Source of the DNA: Lentzea atacamensis
GTDB taxonomy: Bacteria; Actinomycetota; Actinomycetes; Mycobacteriales; Pseudonocardiaceae
Direction: 5' to 3'
Assembly (NCBI RefSeq): GCF_003269295.1
Contig: NZ_QLTT01000007.1
Span: 1 to 64,000, forward strand
Length of the DNA: 64,000 nt
The notes under the pieces are model-generated. The model made no database searches, was not told the DNA's origin, and worked only from the letters and a program-made list of their open reading frames with translations. Made by a program: the position numbers and the translations under genes. Within the stretch, counting starts at the first letter, position 1, and each line of letters opens with the position of its first letter. Shown one piece after another: positions 42,684 to 51,716 of this stretch.

Positions 42684-42811
42684 CCCAGTTCACTCCGAAG
42701 GTGAACATCGGATGGATTGGCTTGACGCAAGTTGTAGCGAACCGCAGGCGGTTGGGGTTACTCTAGTTGCAGAGGGGCTCAATTGGTCTAGCCGGAAACG
42801 GAGTAGACGAT

Positions 42812-42918
42812 TAGGCCTTTCTAACCAAAGGACTCGCCGGACACCTCCCCCCTCGGTCCGGCGTCGGCGCCTCGCGGCGAAGCGACCCCCAGGCTTCGGA
42901 CCGCGAGGCGCCCCTTTA
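42812..42918 (+). ncRNA. 6C-type small RNA
   Basis: Two adjacent hairpins with C-rich loops, the definition of the actinobacterial 6C RNA. Hairpin 1: CGCCGGAC (42835-42842) with GTCCGGCG (42856-42863), whose loop holds six consecutive C (42847-42852). Hairpin 2: GGCGCCTCGCGG (42866-42877) with CCGCGAGGCGCC (42901-42912), an inner CGAAGC/GCTTCG stem, and a loop with five C. CCTTTAT follows, so hairpin 2 also acts as terminator. TTGGTC (42783) and GACGAT (42806), 17 bp apart, could be the promoter; the 5' end is estimated. Confidence 0.75.
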
Positions 42919-42981
42919 TCTCTCGGTCTCGCTTGCTCGGTGCCTTCGGCACCTTCGCCGCTCGTCGATAAAGCGTGTCTT

Positions 42982-43025
42982 GTGGGGGCCTAGCCCCCAC
43001 ACCCCAGCCGGGGGCAAGCCCCCGG
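42982..43025. repeat. Pair of GC-rich palindromes (REP-like)
   Basis: GTGGGGGC-CTA-GCCCCCAC (42982-43000) and CCGGGGGC-AA-GCCCCCGG (43008-43025) are two perfect hairpins 7 bp apart. They lie after the 6C RNA and before the repeat tract. They may be leftover repetitive extragenic palindromes or a backup terminator for either strand. Confidence 0.65.
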
Positions 43026-43039
43026 ACCCCCGGCCGCCT

Positions 43040-43640
43040 CGCCTTCGGCTTCGGCAGGCCATCCCCTTTCGCTTCGCGTTACGTCACGTCGCGTTGCGTC
43101 GGTCCTGCCACGCCTCGCTTTGCCTCGCGCTGGCCTTGCCGCGCTTCGCGTCGCGTCTCGTTGCCTCACTTCGCCTCTGCCTTGCGTCCCCCGGCATTGC
43201 CTCGCTTCGCCCCGCTTCGCATTGGCTCGCTTCGCCTTGCGCCGCCTCGCTTTGCCTCGTCTTGCGTCGCCAGGCCTCGCCACGCCCCCGGCCCCGCCAG
43301 GCCTCGCCTTGCGTCGCCTCGCTTTGCCTCGTCTTGCGTCGCCAGGCCTCGCCACGCCCCCGGCCCCGGCCCCGGCCCCGGCCCCGCCAGGCCTCGCCAG
43401 GCCTCGCCTTGCGTCGCCTCGTCACGGCCTCGCCTCGCCAGGCCTTGCGTCGCCTCGTCACGGCCCCGCCTCGCGTCGCCTTGCGTCGCCACGTGTTGGC
43501 GCGCCCCGCTTTGCGTCGCCTTGCCTCGCTCGTTTGCGCCGCCCCGCTTTGCCTTGTGTCGCCACGTGTTGGCGCGCCCCGCTTTGCTCTTGCCGCGGGT
43601 CGCCTTGTGTCGCCTTGCCTTGGTTGATTTGTGTTGTTTG
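43040..43640. repeat. Pentamer-periodic low-complexity tract with about 72-bp tandem units
   Basis: Some 600 bp made of degenerate pentamers such as GCCTC, GCTTC, GCGTC, GCCTT and CGGCC. Longer duplications lie inside: a 53-bp block is repeated exactly at 43243-43295 and 43315-43367 (72 bp apart), and a 30-bp block containing GCCACGTGTTGGCGCG recurs from 43485 and 43558 (73 bp apart). All frames are open for long stretches but code only for Arg/Ser/Ala/Pro-rich low-complexity sequence, so no protein is called. Base composition differs sharply from genes on both sides. Function unknown. Confidence 0.8.
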
Positions 43641-43716
43641 CGGTGGGTGCCTTGTTGGGGTGGATTGTGGGTGTTTGGGGCGTGGGTGGGGTTTGTTGGT
43701 CGCGTAGGTTCTGGGG

Positions 43717-44373
43717 GTGCAGCGGATTGCTTATGGGGAGCACCCCAGTCAGTTTGGCGAGCTTTGGCTTCCCGACGGGGTTGCCGAGGGTGCTGTTGTC
43801 GTCGTTCACGGTGGTTTTTGGCACCAGAGGTATGGGCTGGAGCTCGGGCGGCCGCTGGCGGAAGTGCTTGTGAAGGACGGATTTGCCGTCTGGAACATCG
43901 AGTACCGGCGTGTTGGTGGTGACGGTGGGTGGCCTGCCACTGGACAGGACGTGTTGGCGGCCATCGAGGCTGTCGACATCGGACCCGTGGTGACGCTCGG
44001 ACACAGCGCTGGAGGGCATCTCGCTGTGTGGGCGGCCAGACACAGCGAGCGAGTGATCGGAGCTGTGGGGCAGGCGGCGGTGCTCGACTTCACGAAGCAC
44101 ATCACGTCGCGGGCGCTGGAGCTGTGTTCCGAGGAGCAGTTCGCTGAGGCCTCGCCGGCGGCACTGGTGCCGATCGGCAAGCCGGTGATCTGCGTGCACG
44201 GTGATCTTGACGAGGACGTGCCGGTGGAGCAGAGCGTCGATTTCTGTGCTCTGGAGCCGCAGGCGGAGCTCGTCGTGGTGGAGGGCGGCGGGCACATGGA
44301 CATGATCACGCCGGGCACCGAGTCGTGGGAGGAGTGCCGCCGGGCGGTCGTTCGGCTTGCGCGTGGCTGCTAG
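43717..44373 (+). CDS. Alpha/beta hydrolase, kynurenine-formamidase-like
   Basis: A 218-aa hydrolase: HGGFWHQRYG (the HGGxW oxyanion motif), NIEYRRVGGDGGWPAT, nucleophile elbow LGHSAGGHLA, acid region CVHGDLDEDVPVEQS and catalytic His in GGGHMDMI. The HGGFW and EYRR features are typical of the small kynurenine formamidase/arylformamidase-like group. The GTG at 43717 follows a GGGGG tract. The gene is followed 9 bp later by a TetR regulator, probably in the same operon. Confidence 0.85.
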   Translation: MQRIAYGEHPSQFGELWLPDGVAEGAVVVVHGGFWHQRYGLELGRPLAEVLVKDGFAVWNIEYRRVGGDGGWPATGQDVLAAIEAVDIGPVVTLGHSAGGHLAVWAARHSERVIGAVGQAAVLDFTKHITSRALELCSEEQFAEASPAALVPIGKPVICVHGDLDEDVPVEQSVDFCALEPQAELVVVEGGGHMDMITPGTESWEECRRAVVRLARGC

Positions 44374-44382
44374 AAAGAGCCG

Positions 44383-44973
44383 GTGCCGAAGGTTGTCGAC
44401 CACGAGGAACGTCGCCGCGAGCTGGCCGAGGCCGTGTGGCGCATCGTGCAACGGGACGGGATCGACCACGCGTCGGTGCGGGCCGTCGCGGCCGAGTCCG
44501 GGTGGTCGAGCGGGTCGTTGCGCCACTACTTCCCCACGCAGGACTCGTTGCTGGGGTTCGCGATGGAGCTCGCGTACCGGCGGTTCATCGCGCGGCTGGA
44601 GAAGATCGACACCTCGGTCGGCAACCGGGAGCTGGTGAGGGCCTTCGCGCACGAGATGCTCGCGCTGGACGACGAGCGGCGGGTCGAGGCCGCTGTGCTG
44701 TTGTCGTTCCTGCCGCGGGCGATGGTGGAGCCGTCGTTGCACGAGTTGGAGCGCTACGGCACGCGGGAGCTCTACGGCGAGATCGCTCGGGTGCTCACGG
44801 CGGCCCAGGAGGCGGGGGAACTGCGGGACGGCGTGGTGCCGATGAAGGCCGCGCGGCGGACGATCGTGCTGATCGACGGGCTCAACATCCACCACCAGCT
44901 CGGGCCGGACGAGCTCACGGCCGAGGACATGATCGAGGCCGTCGACGAGCACCTGGACCGGCTGTTCATCTGA
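44383..44973 (+). CDS. TetR-family transcriptional regulator
   Basis: A 196-aa regulator with an N-terminal TetR helix-turn-helix (RRRELAEAVWRIVQRDGIDH, SVRAVAAESGWSSGSLRHYF) and a BetI-like C-terminal domain (ARRTIVLIDGLNIHHQLGPD). It starts at GTG 44383, 9 bp after the hydrolase stop. Its operator is not evident; it could control the hydrolase gene. Confidence 0.9.
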   Translation: MPKVVDHEERRRELAEAVWRIVQRDGIDHASVRAVAAESGWSSGSLRHYFPTQDSLLGFAMELAYRRFIARLEKIDTSVGNRELVRAFAHEMLALDDERRVEAAVLLSFLPRAMVEPSLHELERYGTRELYGEIARVLTAAQEAGELRDGVVPMKAARRTIVLIDGLNIHHQLGPDELTAEDMIEAVDEHLDRLFI

Positions 44974-45010
44974 CGAGCCGGTCGCCCGGTGCGGCACTAG
45001 CGTGCAGGGC

Positions 45011-45328
45011 ATGTCCTGTTTGTTCTGCCGGATCGTCGACGGTGAGATTCCCGCGACGGTCGTGCACGAGACCAAGACGACGCTGGCGTTCCGCGACATC
45101 CACCCCAAGGCGCCGGTGCACGTGCTGATCATTCCGCGCGAGCACGTGCCGAACGCCGTCGACCTCGACGGCGACCAGCTCGGCGACCTCTTCGCCGCCG
45201 CGAAGGAGATCGCCGAGGCCGAAGGTGTCTCGGAGACCGGCTACCGGCTGCTGTTCAACACCGGGCCGGACAGCGGGCAGGAGGTCTTCCACGCCCATCT
45301 GCACCTGCTCGGCGGCACACGTCTTTAG
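45011..45328 (+). CDS. Histidine triad (HIT) nucleotide-binding protein
   Basis: A 105-aa HINT-type protein: CLFCRIVDGEIPATVVHE at the start, AFRDIHPKAPVHVLIIPREH, and the triad EVFHAHLHLLGG (HxHxH). HINT proteins hydrolyse aminoacyl- and phosphoramidate-linked adenylates. ATG 45011 gives the normal family length. Its 3' end overlaps the first acetyltransferase gene by 4 bp. Confidence 0.93.
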   Translation: MSCLFCRIVDGEIPATVVHETKTTLAFRDIHPKAPVHVLIIPREHVPNAVDLDGDQLGDLFAAAKEIAEAEGVSETGYRLLFNTGPDSGQEVFHAHLHLLGGTRL

Positions 45329-46107
45329 CCGAGGGCCTGCAGGATCGGTGCGTGGTAACGGGCTCGGTCGCCGGGCAGCTGGTCCGCGTTCCTGACCATC
45401 GAGGCGCTCTCGCCCCACGACTCCATGCCGTGTGCACGAACGAACGCGACCACCTCCGGATCGTGCACGTCGACGCGCGCGCGGCCGTTGCCGGCGGCGG
45501 AGTCGGCGATGAGCGCGCACGCGTCGGCGGGCGAGTCCGCGATCACCGGGCCGATCAGCAGCAGGTCGTCGGCGACGCGCCACGAACCCGCCACGCCGTT
45601 CGCGGACAGCCGCACGGATCCCATGGCGAGCAACGACTCCCACAGGAACGGGCGCGTGATGCCGGTGACCTTGGCGTCGAGCGCGACGAGTTCGTCGAGG
45701 TCAGCGGACACGGCGAGATGTGATGTATTGGATACCGGTCCCGTGAACACGCCCGCGTGGATGTCGGTGAAGCCGACGGCGCGGAAGCCCAGCTGTTCGT
45801 AGAGCGGGCGGCCCATCTCAGTCGCGAACAGTGTGGAGACGCCCGTATCCAGTACATGGGATACCAGCCGGCGGCCGTGGCCTTGGCGCGCGCAACGTTC
45901 AGCCACCAGCACCATGCTGATCGACGCCAGTTCCGGGTAGCGCGTCACGACCGTCGTGCCGGCGAGGCCTTGGTCGTCGAACAGGCCCCAGCCTTCGCTG
46001 TGCGTCAGCAGGAACGCCCACTTGCTCTCCTCACGGGGCCACGACCGGCTCTCGGCCAGGTCGGAGCACGCGGTGAGGTCGTCCAGCGTCAGTCGTCGCA
46101 GTTCCAC
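45325..46107 (-). CDS. GNAT-family N-acetyltransferase, tandem copy 1
   Basis: A 260-aa protein with a GNAT fold: the acetyl-CoA loop is SMVLVAERCARQGHGRRLVS (R/Q-x2-G-x-G pattern), followed by a second GNAT-like half (VRLSANGVAGSWRVADDLL). GTG 46107 with GGGGGG upstream is chosen by analogy with its paralogue; ATG 46128 is possible. Two copies of the AT-rich dispersed motif lie within the gene (about 45721-45736 and 45845-45864), encoding VSNTS and VSHVLDTG. The acceptor substrate is unknown. Confidence 0.8.
   Translation of the reverse strand: MELRRLTLDDLTACSDLAESRSWPREESKWAFLLTHSEGWGLFDDQGLAGTTVVTRYPELASISMVLVAERCARQGHGRRLVSHVLDTGVSTLFATEMGRPLYEQLGFRAVGFTDIHAGVFTGPVSNTSHLAVSADLDELVALDAKVTGITRPFLWESLLAMGSVRLSANGVAGSWRVADDLLLIGPVIADSPADACALIADSAAGNGRARVDVHDPEVVAFVRAHGMESWGESASMVRNADQLPGDRARYHAPILQALG
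45721..45736 (-). repeat. AT-rich dispersed motif inside acetyltransferase copy 1
   Basis: GGTATCCAATACATCA on the minus strand. The paralogue lacks it at the corresponding position, where it encodes GVTRAAT instead of VSNTSHLA, so the motif here is specific to this copy. Confidence 0.65.
45845..45864. repeat. AT-rich dispersed motif, palindromic form
   Basis: GTATCCAGTACATGGGATAC has inverted arms GTATCC/GGATAC. It lies at the place where the second acetyltransferase gene has the TCCAATATATTGGA palindrome, so the pair is inherited from the ancestor of the duplication. Confidence 0.65.
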
Positions 46108-46120
46108 AGATCCCCCCAGA

Positions 46121-46909
46121 TCATCCAAGTGCGTGCGAGGCGGGCACGAAGTAGCGCGACCGGTCGCCAGGCACGTTCGCGGCGCCGCGCACCATCAGCG
46201 TGCAGCCGCCGCCGAGCTTCTCGAAGTCCTGTTCCAGCAGGAAGGCGCCCACTTCCGCGTTGTCCGTGTTCACGCGGACCTGACCGGCGCCGACGGCCAC
46301 GTCCGAGATCATGCCGCAGGCCACCGAGGCGGACGGGGCGATCAACGGGCCGATGATCGACCCCACGGGGCTCGGCCGGGTGGCGATCACGCCGGACTCC
46401 GACATCCGCACCGTGTACGGCGTCGTCGGGTCGAGCATCCGTTCCCAGAGCAACGGCCGGGTGAACCCGCTCACCTCGTGGTCGAGCGCCACCAACAGGT
46501 CCAGGTCGGCCGGGGTGGCCGCCCTGGTCACGCCGGGAGCGGCGCGGAGCACACCCTGGTACTCGGTGGTGGCCCCGACAGGGTGAAACCCGAGCCTCGT
46601 GTAGAGCGGCTCACCCATGGAGGTCGCATACAGTGTCGACGCACCGATATCCAATATATTGGACATCAGCCGGGTGCCGATGCCCCGGCGACCTGCCCAC
46701 GACGCGACCAGCACGCCGCTGATCGCCTGCATCTCGGGATACGGCGTCGTCAACGCCGTGCCGAGCAATCCCGTCGAGTCGAACGCGCCCCACCCCGGAC
46801 CCAGCTCGAGCATCAGCTCCCACTGCGCGGGCGTCCACGCCCAACCTCGGTCCGTGATGAGCTTCATGCACTCGGGTATGTCGTCGACACCAAGCCTGCG
46901 GATCTCCAC
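46121..46909 (-). CDS. GNAT-family N-acetyltransferase, tandem copy 2
   Basis: A 262-aa paralogue of the adjacent gene, with the same layout: VEIRRLGVDDIPECMKLITD at the start, GNAT loop GVLVASWAGRRGIGTRLMSN, STLYATSMGEPLYTRLGF and a second half with IIGPLIAPS. GTG 46909 follows AGGGG. It is encoded 13 bp upstream of copy 1 on the same strand, so they form a small operon. Divergent from phoH. Confidence 0.82.
   Translation of the reverse strand: MEIRRLGVDDIPECMKLITDRGWAWTPAQWELMLELGPGWGAFDSTGLLGTALTTPYPEMQAISGVLVASWAGRRGIGTRLMSNILDIGASTLYATSMGEPLYTRLGFHPVGATTEYQGVLRAAPGVTRAATPADLDLLVALDHEVSGFTRPLLWERMLDPTTPYTVRMSESGVIATRPSPVGSIIGPLIAPSASVACGMISDVAVGAGQVRVNTDNAEVGAFLLEQDFEKLGGGCTLMVRGAANVPGDRSRYFVPASHALG
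46650..46663. repeat. AT-rich dispersed motif, perfect palindrome TCCAATATATTGGA
   Basis: TCCAATATATTGGA is a perfect 14-bp palindrome flanked by GATA and CATC. It encodes SNILDI in the acetyltransferase reading frame and uses the rare ATA isoleucine codon. Confidence 0.7.
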
Positions 46910-47012
46910 AGCCCCTGAGCACACACGGTGAGCAATCCGGTAGCCACCCATTTTCGGCCGGACTAGCATCGACGCCACCAGATCCGAGCGACAGGAAGCA
47001 GGCCGGGGCCAC

Positions 47013-49142
<2,130 letters not shown>

Positions 49143-49146
49143 GCGC

Positions 49147-49707
49147 GTGAGCATCGAGATCGCCAACGAGTCGGGCGTCGCGGTGGACGAGGGTTCCATC
49201 GTCTCCGCCGCCCGCTTCGCGCTGGACCGCATGGGCGTGAGCCCGCTGGCCGAGCTGTCCGTCCTGCTCGTCGAGCTGGACGTGATGGCCGACCTGCACG
49301 AGCGCTGGATGGACCTGCCCGGCCCGACGGACGTCATGGCCTTCCCCATGGACGAGCTGGACTCCGCGCGCCGGCCCGACGCCGCGGGCCTCGGCCCTGC
49401 GTTGCTCGGGGACATCGTGCTGTGCCCGGCGTTCGCCAAGGACCAGGCCAAGAAGGCGGGCCACGGCCTGCTGGACGAGCTGCACCTGCTGACCGTCCAC
49501 GGCGTGCTGCACCTGCTCGGCTACGACCACGCCGAGCCTGCGGAGGAACGCGAGATGTTCACCCTGCAGAACCGCATCCTCGCGGACTTCCGCACCGCGC
49601 GTGACGAGGCCGAGCGGGCCGCGCACCAGCGCAGCACCGACGACAAGGTGCTCGGCGCGGTCGGCTTGGACGAGCAGAAGCCTCTCCAGCATCCCGAAGA
49701 AGACTGA
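49147..49707 (+). CDS. ybeY: Endoribonuclease YbeY (rRNA maturation)
   Basis: A 186-aa metalloprotein with the UPF0054 zinc motif LLTVHGVLHLLGYDHAEP (H-x3-H-x5-H) and the preceding PTDVMAFPMDE. It is a single-strand RNase needed for 16S rRNA 3' maturation and 70S quality control. GTG 49147 lies 4 bp after phoH. An extended acidic C-terminus (residues about 160-186) is common in actinobacteria. Confidence 0.95.
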   Translation: MSIEIANESGVAVDEGSIVSAARFALDRMGVSPLAELSVLLVELDVMADLHERWMDLPGPTDVMAFPMDELDSARRPDAAGLGPALLGDIVLCPAFAKDQAKKAGHGLLDELHLLTVHGVLHLLGYDHAEPAEEREMFTLQNRILADFRTARDEAERAAHQRSTDDKVLGAVGLDEQKPLQHPEED

Positions 49708-49712
49708 CGCGC

Positions 49713-51005
49713 ATGAGCGAGAACCCAGCCGGCGTCATTGTGCTGGCCGTCTTGCTCGTGCTCGCCGCCGGTGTCTTCGCGTGTGTGGACGCAGCCCTCG
49801 GCACGGTGTCACGCGCACGGGTCGAGGCCCTGCAACGGCAGGGCCGCTGGGGCACCGGGCAGCTGCTGCAGGTCCTCAACGACCGTCCGCGGCACGTCAA
49901 CCTGTTGCTGTTGCTGCGCCTGTTCTGCGAGATGCTGGCGGCGGTCTTGGTCACGACGGTCTTCCTGCAGTACGTCGACCAGCTCTGGACGGCCGTCCTG
50001 TACTCGTGCCTGAGCATGCTCGTCGTGTCGTACGTGCTCGTCGGTGTCGGACCGCGCACCATCGGCCGTCAGCATCCGTACGGCGTGAGCCTGCTCGCTG
50101 CGGGCACGGTCCGTCAGCTCGGCCGCGTGCTCGGGCCGCTCAGCAAGCTGCTGATCCTCATCGGTAACGCGATCACGCCCGGCAAGGGCTTCCGCGAGGG
50201 CCCGTTCTCCTCCGAGGTGGAGCTGCGCGAGCTCGTCGACATGGCGCAGGAACGCGGCGTCGTCGACGAGGGCGAGCGCGAGATGATCCACTCGGTGTTC
50301 GAGCTGGGCGACACCATCGCGCGCGAGGTCATGGTGCCGCGCACCGAGATCGTGTGGATCGAGCAGTCGAAGTCGGTGCGGCAGGCGCTCGCGCTGTCGT
50401 TGCGCACCGGCTACACGCGCGTCCCGGTGATCGGGGAGAGCGTCGACGACGTGCTCGGCGTGGTGAACCTGAAGGACCTCATGCGGGCCACGCTCGCCGA
50501 CGACGAGGACCCGAAGAGCGTCGCCGAGCTGATGCGCCCGATGAGCTTCATCCCGGACTCGAAGCCGATCGCGGACCTGCTGCGCGAGATGCAGGTGTCC
50601 CGCCGCCACATGGCGATCGTCGTCGACGAGTACGGCGGCACCGCGGGCCTGCTGACCATCGAGGACATCCTCGAGGAGATCGTCGGCGAGATCACGGACG
50701 AGTCCGACACCGACGACCGCCCGCCGGTCGAGCACCTGCCCGACGGCGCCGTCCGGGTCAGCGCGCGCCTGCCGGTCGACGACCTGGACGCGTTGTTCGG
50801 CACCGAGCTGGACGACCACGAGGTCGAGACCGTCGGCGGCCTGCTCGCGCAACGGCTCGGGCGCGTGCCCCTGCCCGGCACCGAGGCCGAGATCGCGGGC
50901 CTGCGCATGCGGGCGGAAGGCGGCAAGGACGAACGCGGGCGCATCCGCGTCACCACTGTGCTCGTGCGCCCTGTGCAGAAGGAGACAGAAGAAGATGACC
51001 ACTGA
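49713..51005 (+). CDS. Hemolysin/CorC-family membrane protein with CBS pair (CNNM-like)
   Basis: A 430-aa protein: N-terminal DUF21 membrane region with about four hydrophobic helices (VIVLAVLLVLAAGVFACVDA ... LLLLLRLFCEMLAAVLVTTV), two CBS domains (REVMVPRTEIVWIEQSKSVR; MAIVVDEYGGTAGLLTIEDI) and the CorC_HlyC C-terminal domain (VSARLPVDDLDALFG). CNNM/CorC proteins are implicated in magnesium and cobalt efflux. It starts 5 bp after ybeY, in the same operon, and overlaps the next gene by 11 bp. Confidence 0.92.
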   Translation: MSENPAGVIVLAVLLVLAAGVFACVDAALGTVSRARVEALQRQGRWGTGQLLQVLNDRPRHVNLLLLLRLFCEMLAAVLVTTVFLQYVDQLWTAVLYSCLSMLVVSYVLVGVGPRTIGRQHPYGVSLLAAGTVRQLGRVLGPLSKLLILIGNAITPGKGFREGPFSSEVELRELVDMAQERGVVDEGEREMIHSVFELGDTIAREVMVPRTEIVWIEQSKSVRQALALSLRTGYTRVPVIGESVDDVLGVVNLKDLMRATLADDEDPKSVAELMRPMSFIPDSKPIADLLREMQVSRRHMAIVVDEYGGTAGLLTIEDILEEIVGEITDESDTDDRPPVEHLPDGAVRVSARLPVDDLDALFGTELDDHEVETVGGLLAQRLGRVPLPGTEAEIAGLRMRAEGGKDERGRIRVTTVLVRPVQKETEEDDH

Positions 51006-51333
51006 CATCGATCCCGAGGACGCCAAGCTCGTGACGCTCGCGCGGTCCGTCCGTGCGCGCAACGGCGCTGCGGAGGGTGCGGCCGTGCGGGACCTCGATG
51101 GCCGCACGTACAACGCGTCCACCGTCTCGTTGCCGTCTCTGCAGCTCACCGCGTTGCAGGCCGCCGTGGCCGCCGCCGTGTCGAGCGGTGCGGAAGGCCT
51201 CGAGGCCGCGGTCGTGGTGACCGACGCCGGGGCGCTGGACGAGGGTTCGGTCTCGGTCGTGCGGGACCTCGCGGCAACTGCGCCGATCATTCGTGCGACT
51301 TCGGCGGGAGAAGTCGCCGACGTGGTCCGATAG
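50995..51333 (+). CDS. Cytidine-deaminase-fold protein without the zinc site
   Basis: A 112-aa protein aligned with the cytidine deaminase fold (VTLARSVRARNGAAEGAAVRD, DGRTYNASTVSLPSLQLTAL, EAAVVVTDAGA). The zinc-binding and catalytic residues (C/H-A-E and PCxxC) are missing; LTALQAAVAAAVSSG occupies their place. Genes of this type sit between corC and era in many actinobacteria. It is probably not an active deaminase; a binding or structural role is possible. It overlaps corC by 11 bp. Confidence 0.75.
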   Translation: MTTDIDPEDAKLVTLARSVRARNGAAEGAAVRDLDGRTYNASTVSLPSLQLTALQAAVAAAVSSGAEGLEAAVVVTDAGALDEGSVSVVRDLAATAPIIRATSAGEVADVVR

Positions 51334-51389
51334 CCCCTGGGGAGCGGAGCCGTCGCCTGGTCTCGCCCACAACCCTGGGGGAAGTGCTG

Positions 51390-51656
51390 ATGAGACGTTT
51401 GGCTGTGTTGTTCAGCGTGCTCGCGGTCGCCGTGGGCACGCTTTTCTTTTCCGCGCCGGCGGCACAGGCGGCGTGGAGCAACTGGTACGGGCTGGGCGGG
51501 AGGATCTACTGGACGCCCACCGTCACGACGTGGGGCCCGGCCGGCTCGACCTCTTCACCGTCGGCCGCGCCGCCGCGTCGCGGGGGCCGAACCGCATCGA
51601 CGGCTTCATCACCGCGCCGATCGCTGGCTGCACCAGAAGGCCTGGTCCTGACTTGA
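51390..51656 (+). pseudogene. Frameshifted remnant of a secreted PLL-type lectin-like protein
   Basis: It starts with a good Sec signal peptide (MRRLAVLFSVLAVAVGTLFF, cleavage near AQA-AW). The next residues WSNWYGLGGRIYWTPTVTTW match the start of a PLL-like propeller repeat. After position about 51537 the sense continues in other frames: GPGRLDLFTVGR in the second, and ADRWLHQKAWS-stop in the third. The single-frame product of 88 aa therefore ends in low-complexity Ser/Pro/Arg sequence. PLL-type repeats bind glycans or form propellers of several repeats; here only fragments of one remain. A terminator follows at 51672. Confidence 0.6.
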
Positions 51657-51671
51657 TCGGGTAGTTCTGGC

Positions 51672-51701
51672 GGGACCGGCAACAACCTCGTTGCCGGTCC
51701 C
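51672..51701 (+). terminator. Hairpin terminator upstream of era
   Basis: GGGACCGGCAAC (51672-51683) pairs perfectly with GTTGCCGGTCCC (51690-51701) around a 6-base loop. It lies just before the ribosome-binding region of era, so it may terminate the upstream transcript or attenuate read-through into era. Confidence 0.75.
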
Positions 51702-51716
51702 AGGGACAATGGACCG

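Noticed and set aside
42772..42842. tRNA-like string starting GGGGCTCAATTGGTCTAG
   Set aside because: It lacks a GTTCNANNC T-loop and a matching acceptor stem; the downstream hairpins fit a 6C RNA instead.
43243..43367. CRISPR-like direct repeats
   Set aside because: The 53-bp duplicates are part of a continuous pentamer tract without unique spacers, and no cas genes are present.
42975..43922. Plus-strand frame rich in Arg/Ser/Ala/Pro over the repeat tract
   Set aside because: Low-complexity translation of pentamer repeats; it overlaps the real alpha/beta hydrolase gene in another frame and has no fold or start signal.
43084..45132. 682-codon minus-strand frame across the repeat tract, hydrolase and TetR genes
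   Set aside because: It is antisense to recognisable genes and to the pentamer repeat and has no domain of its own.
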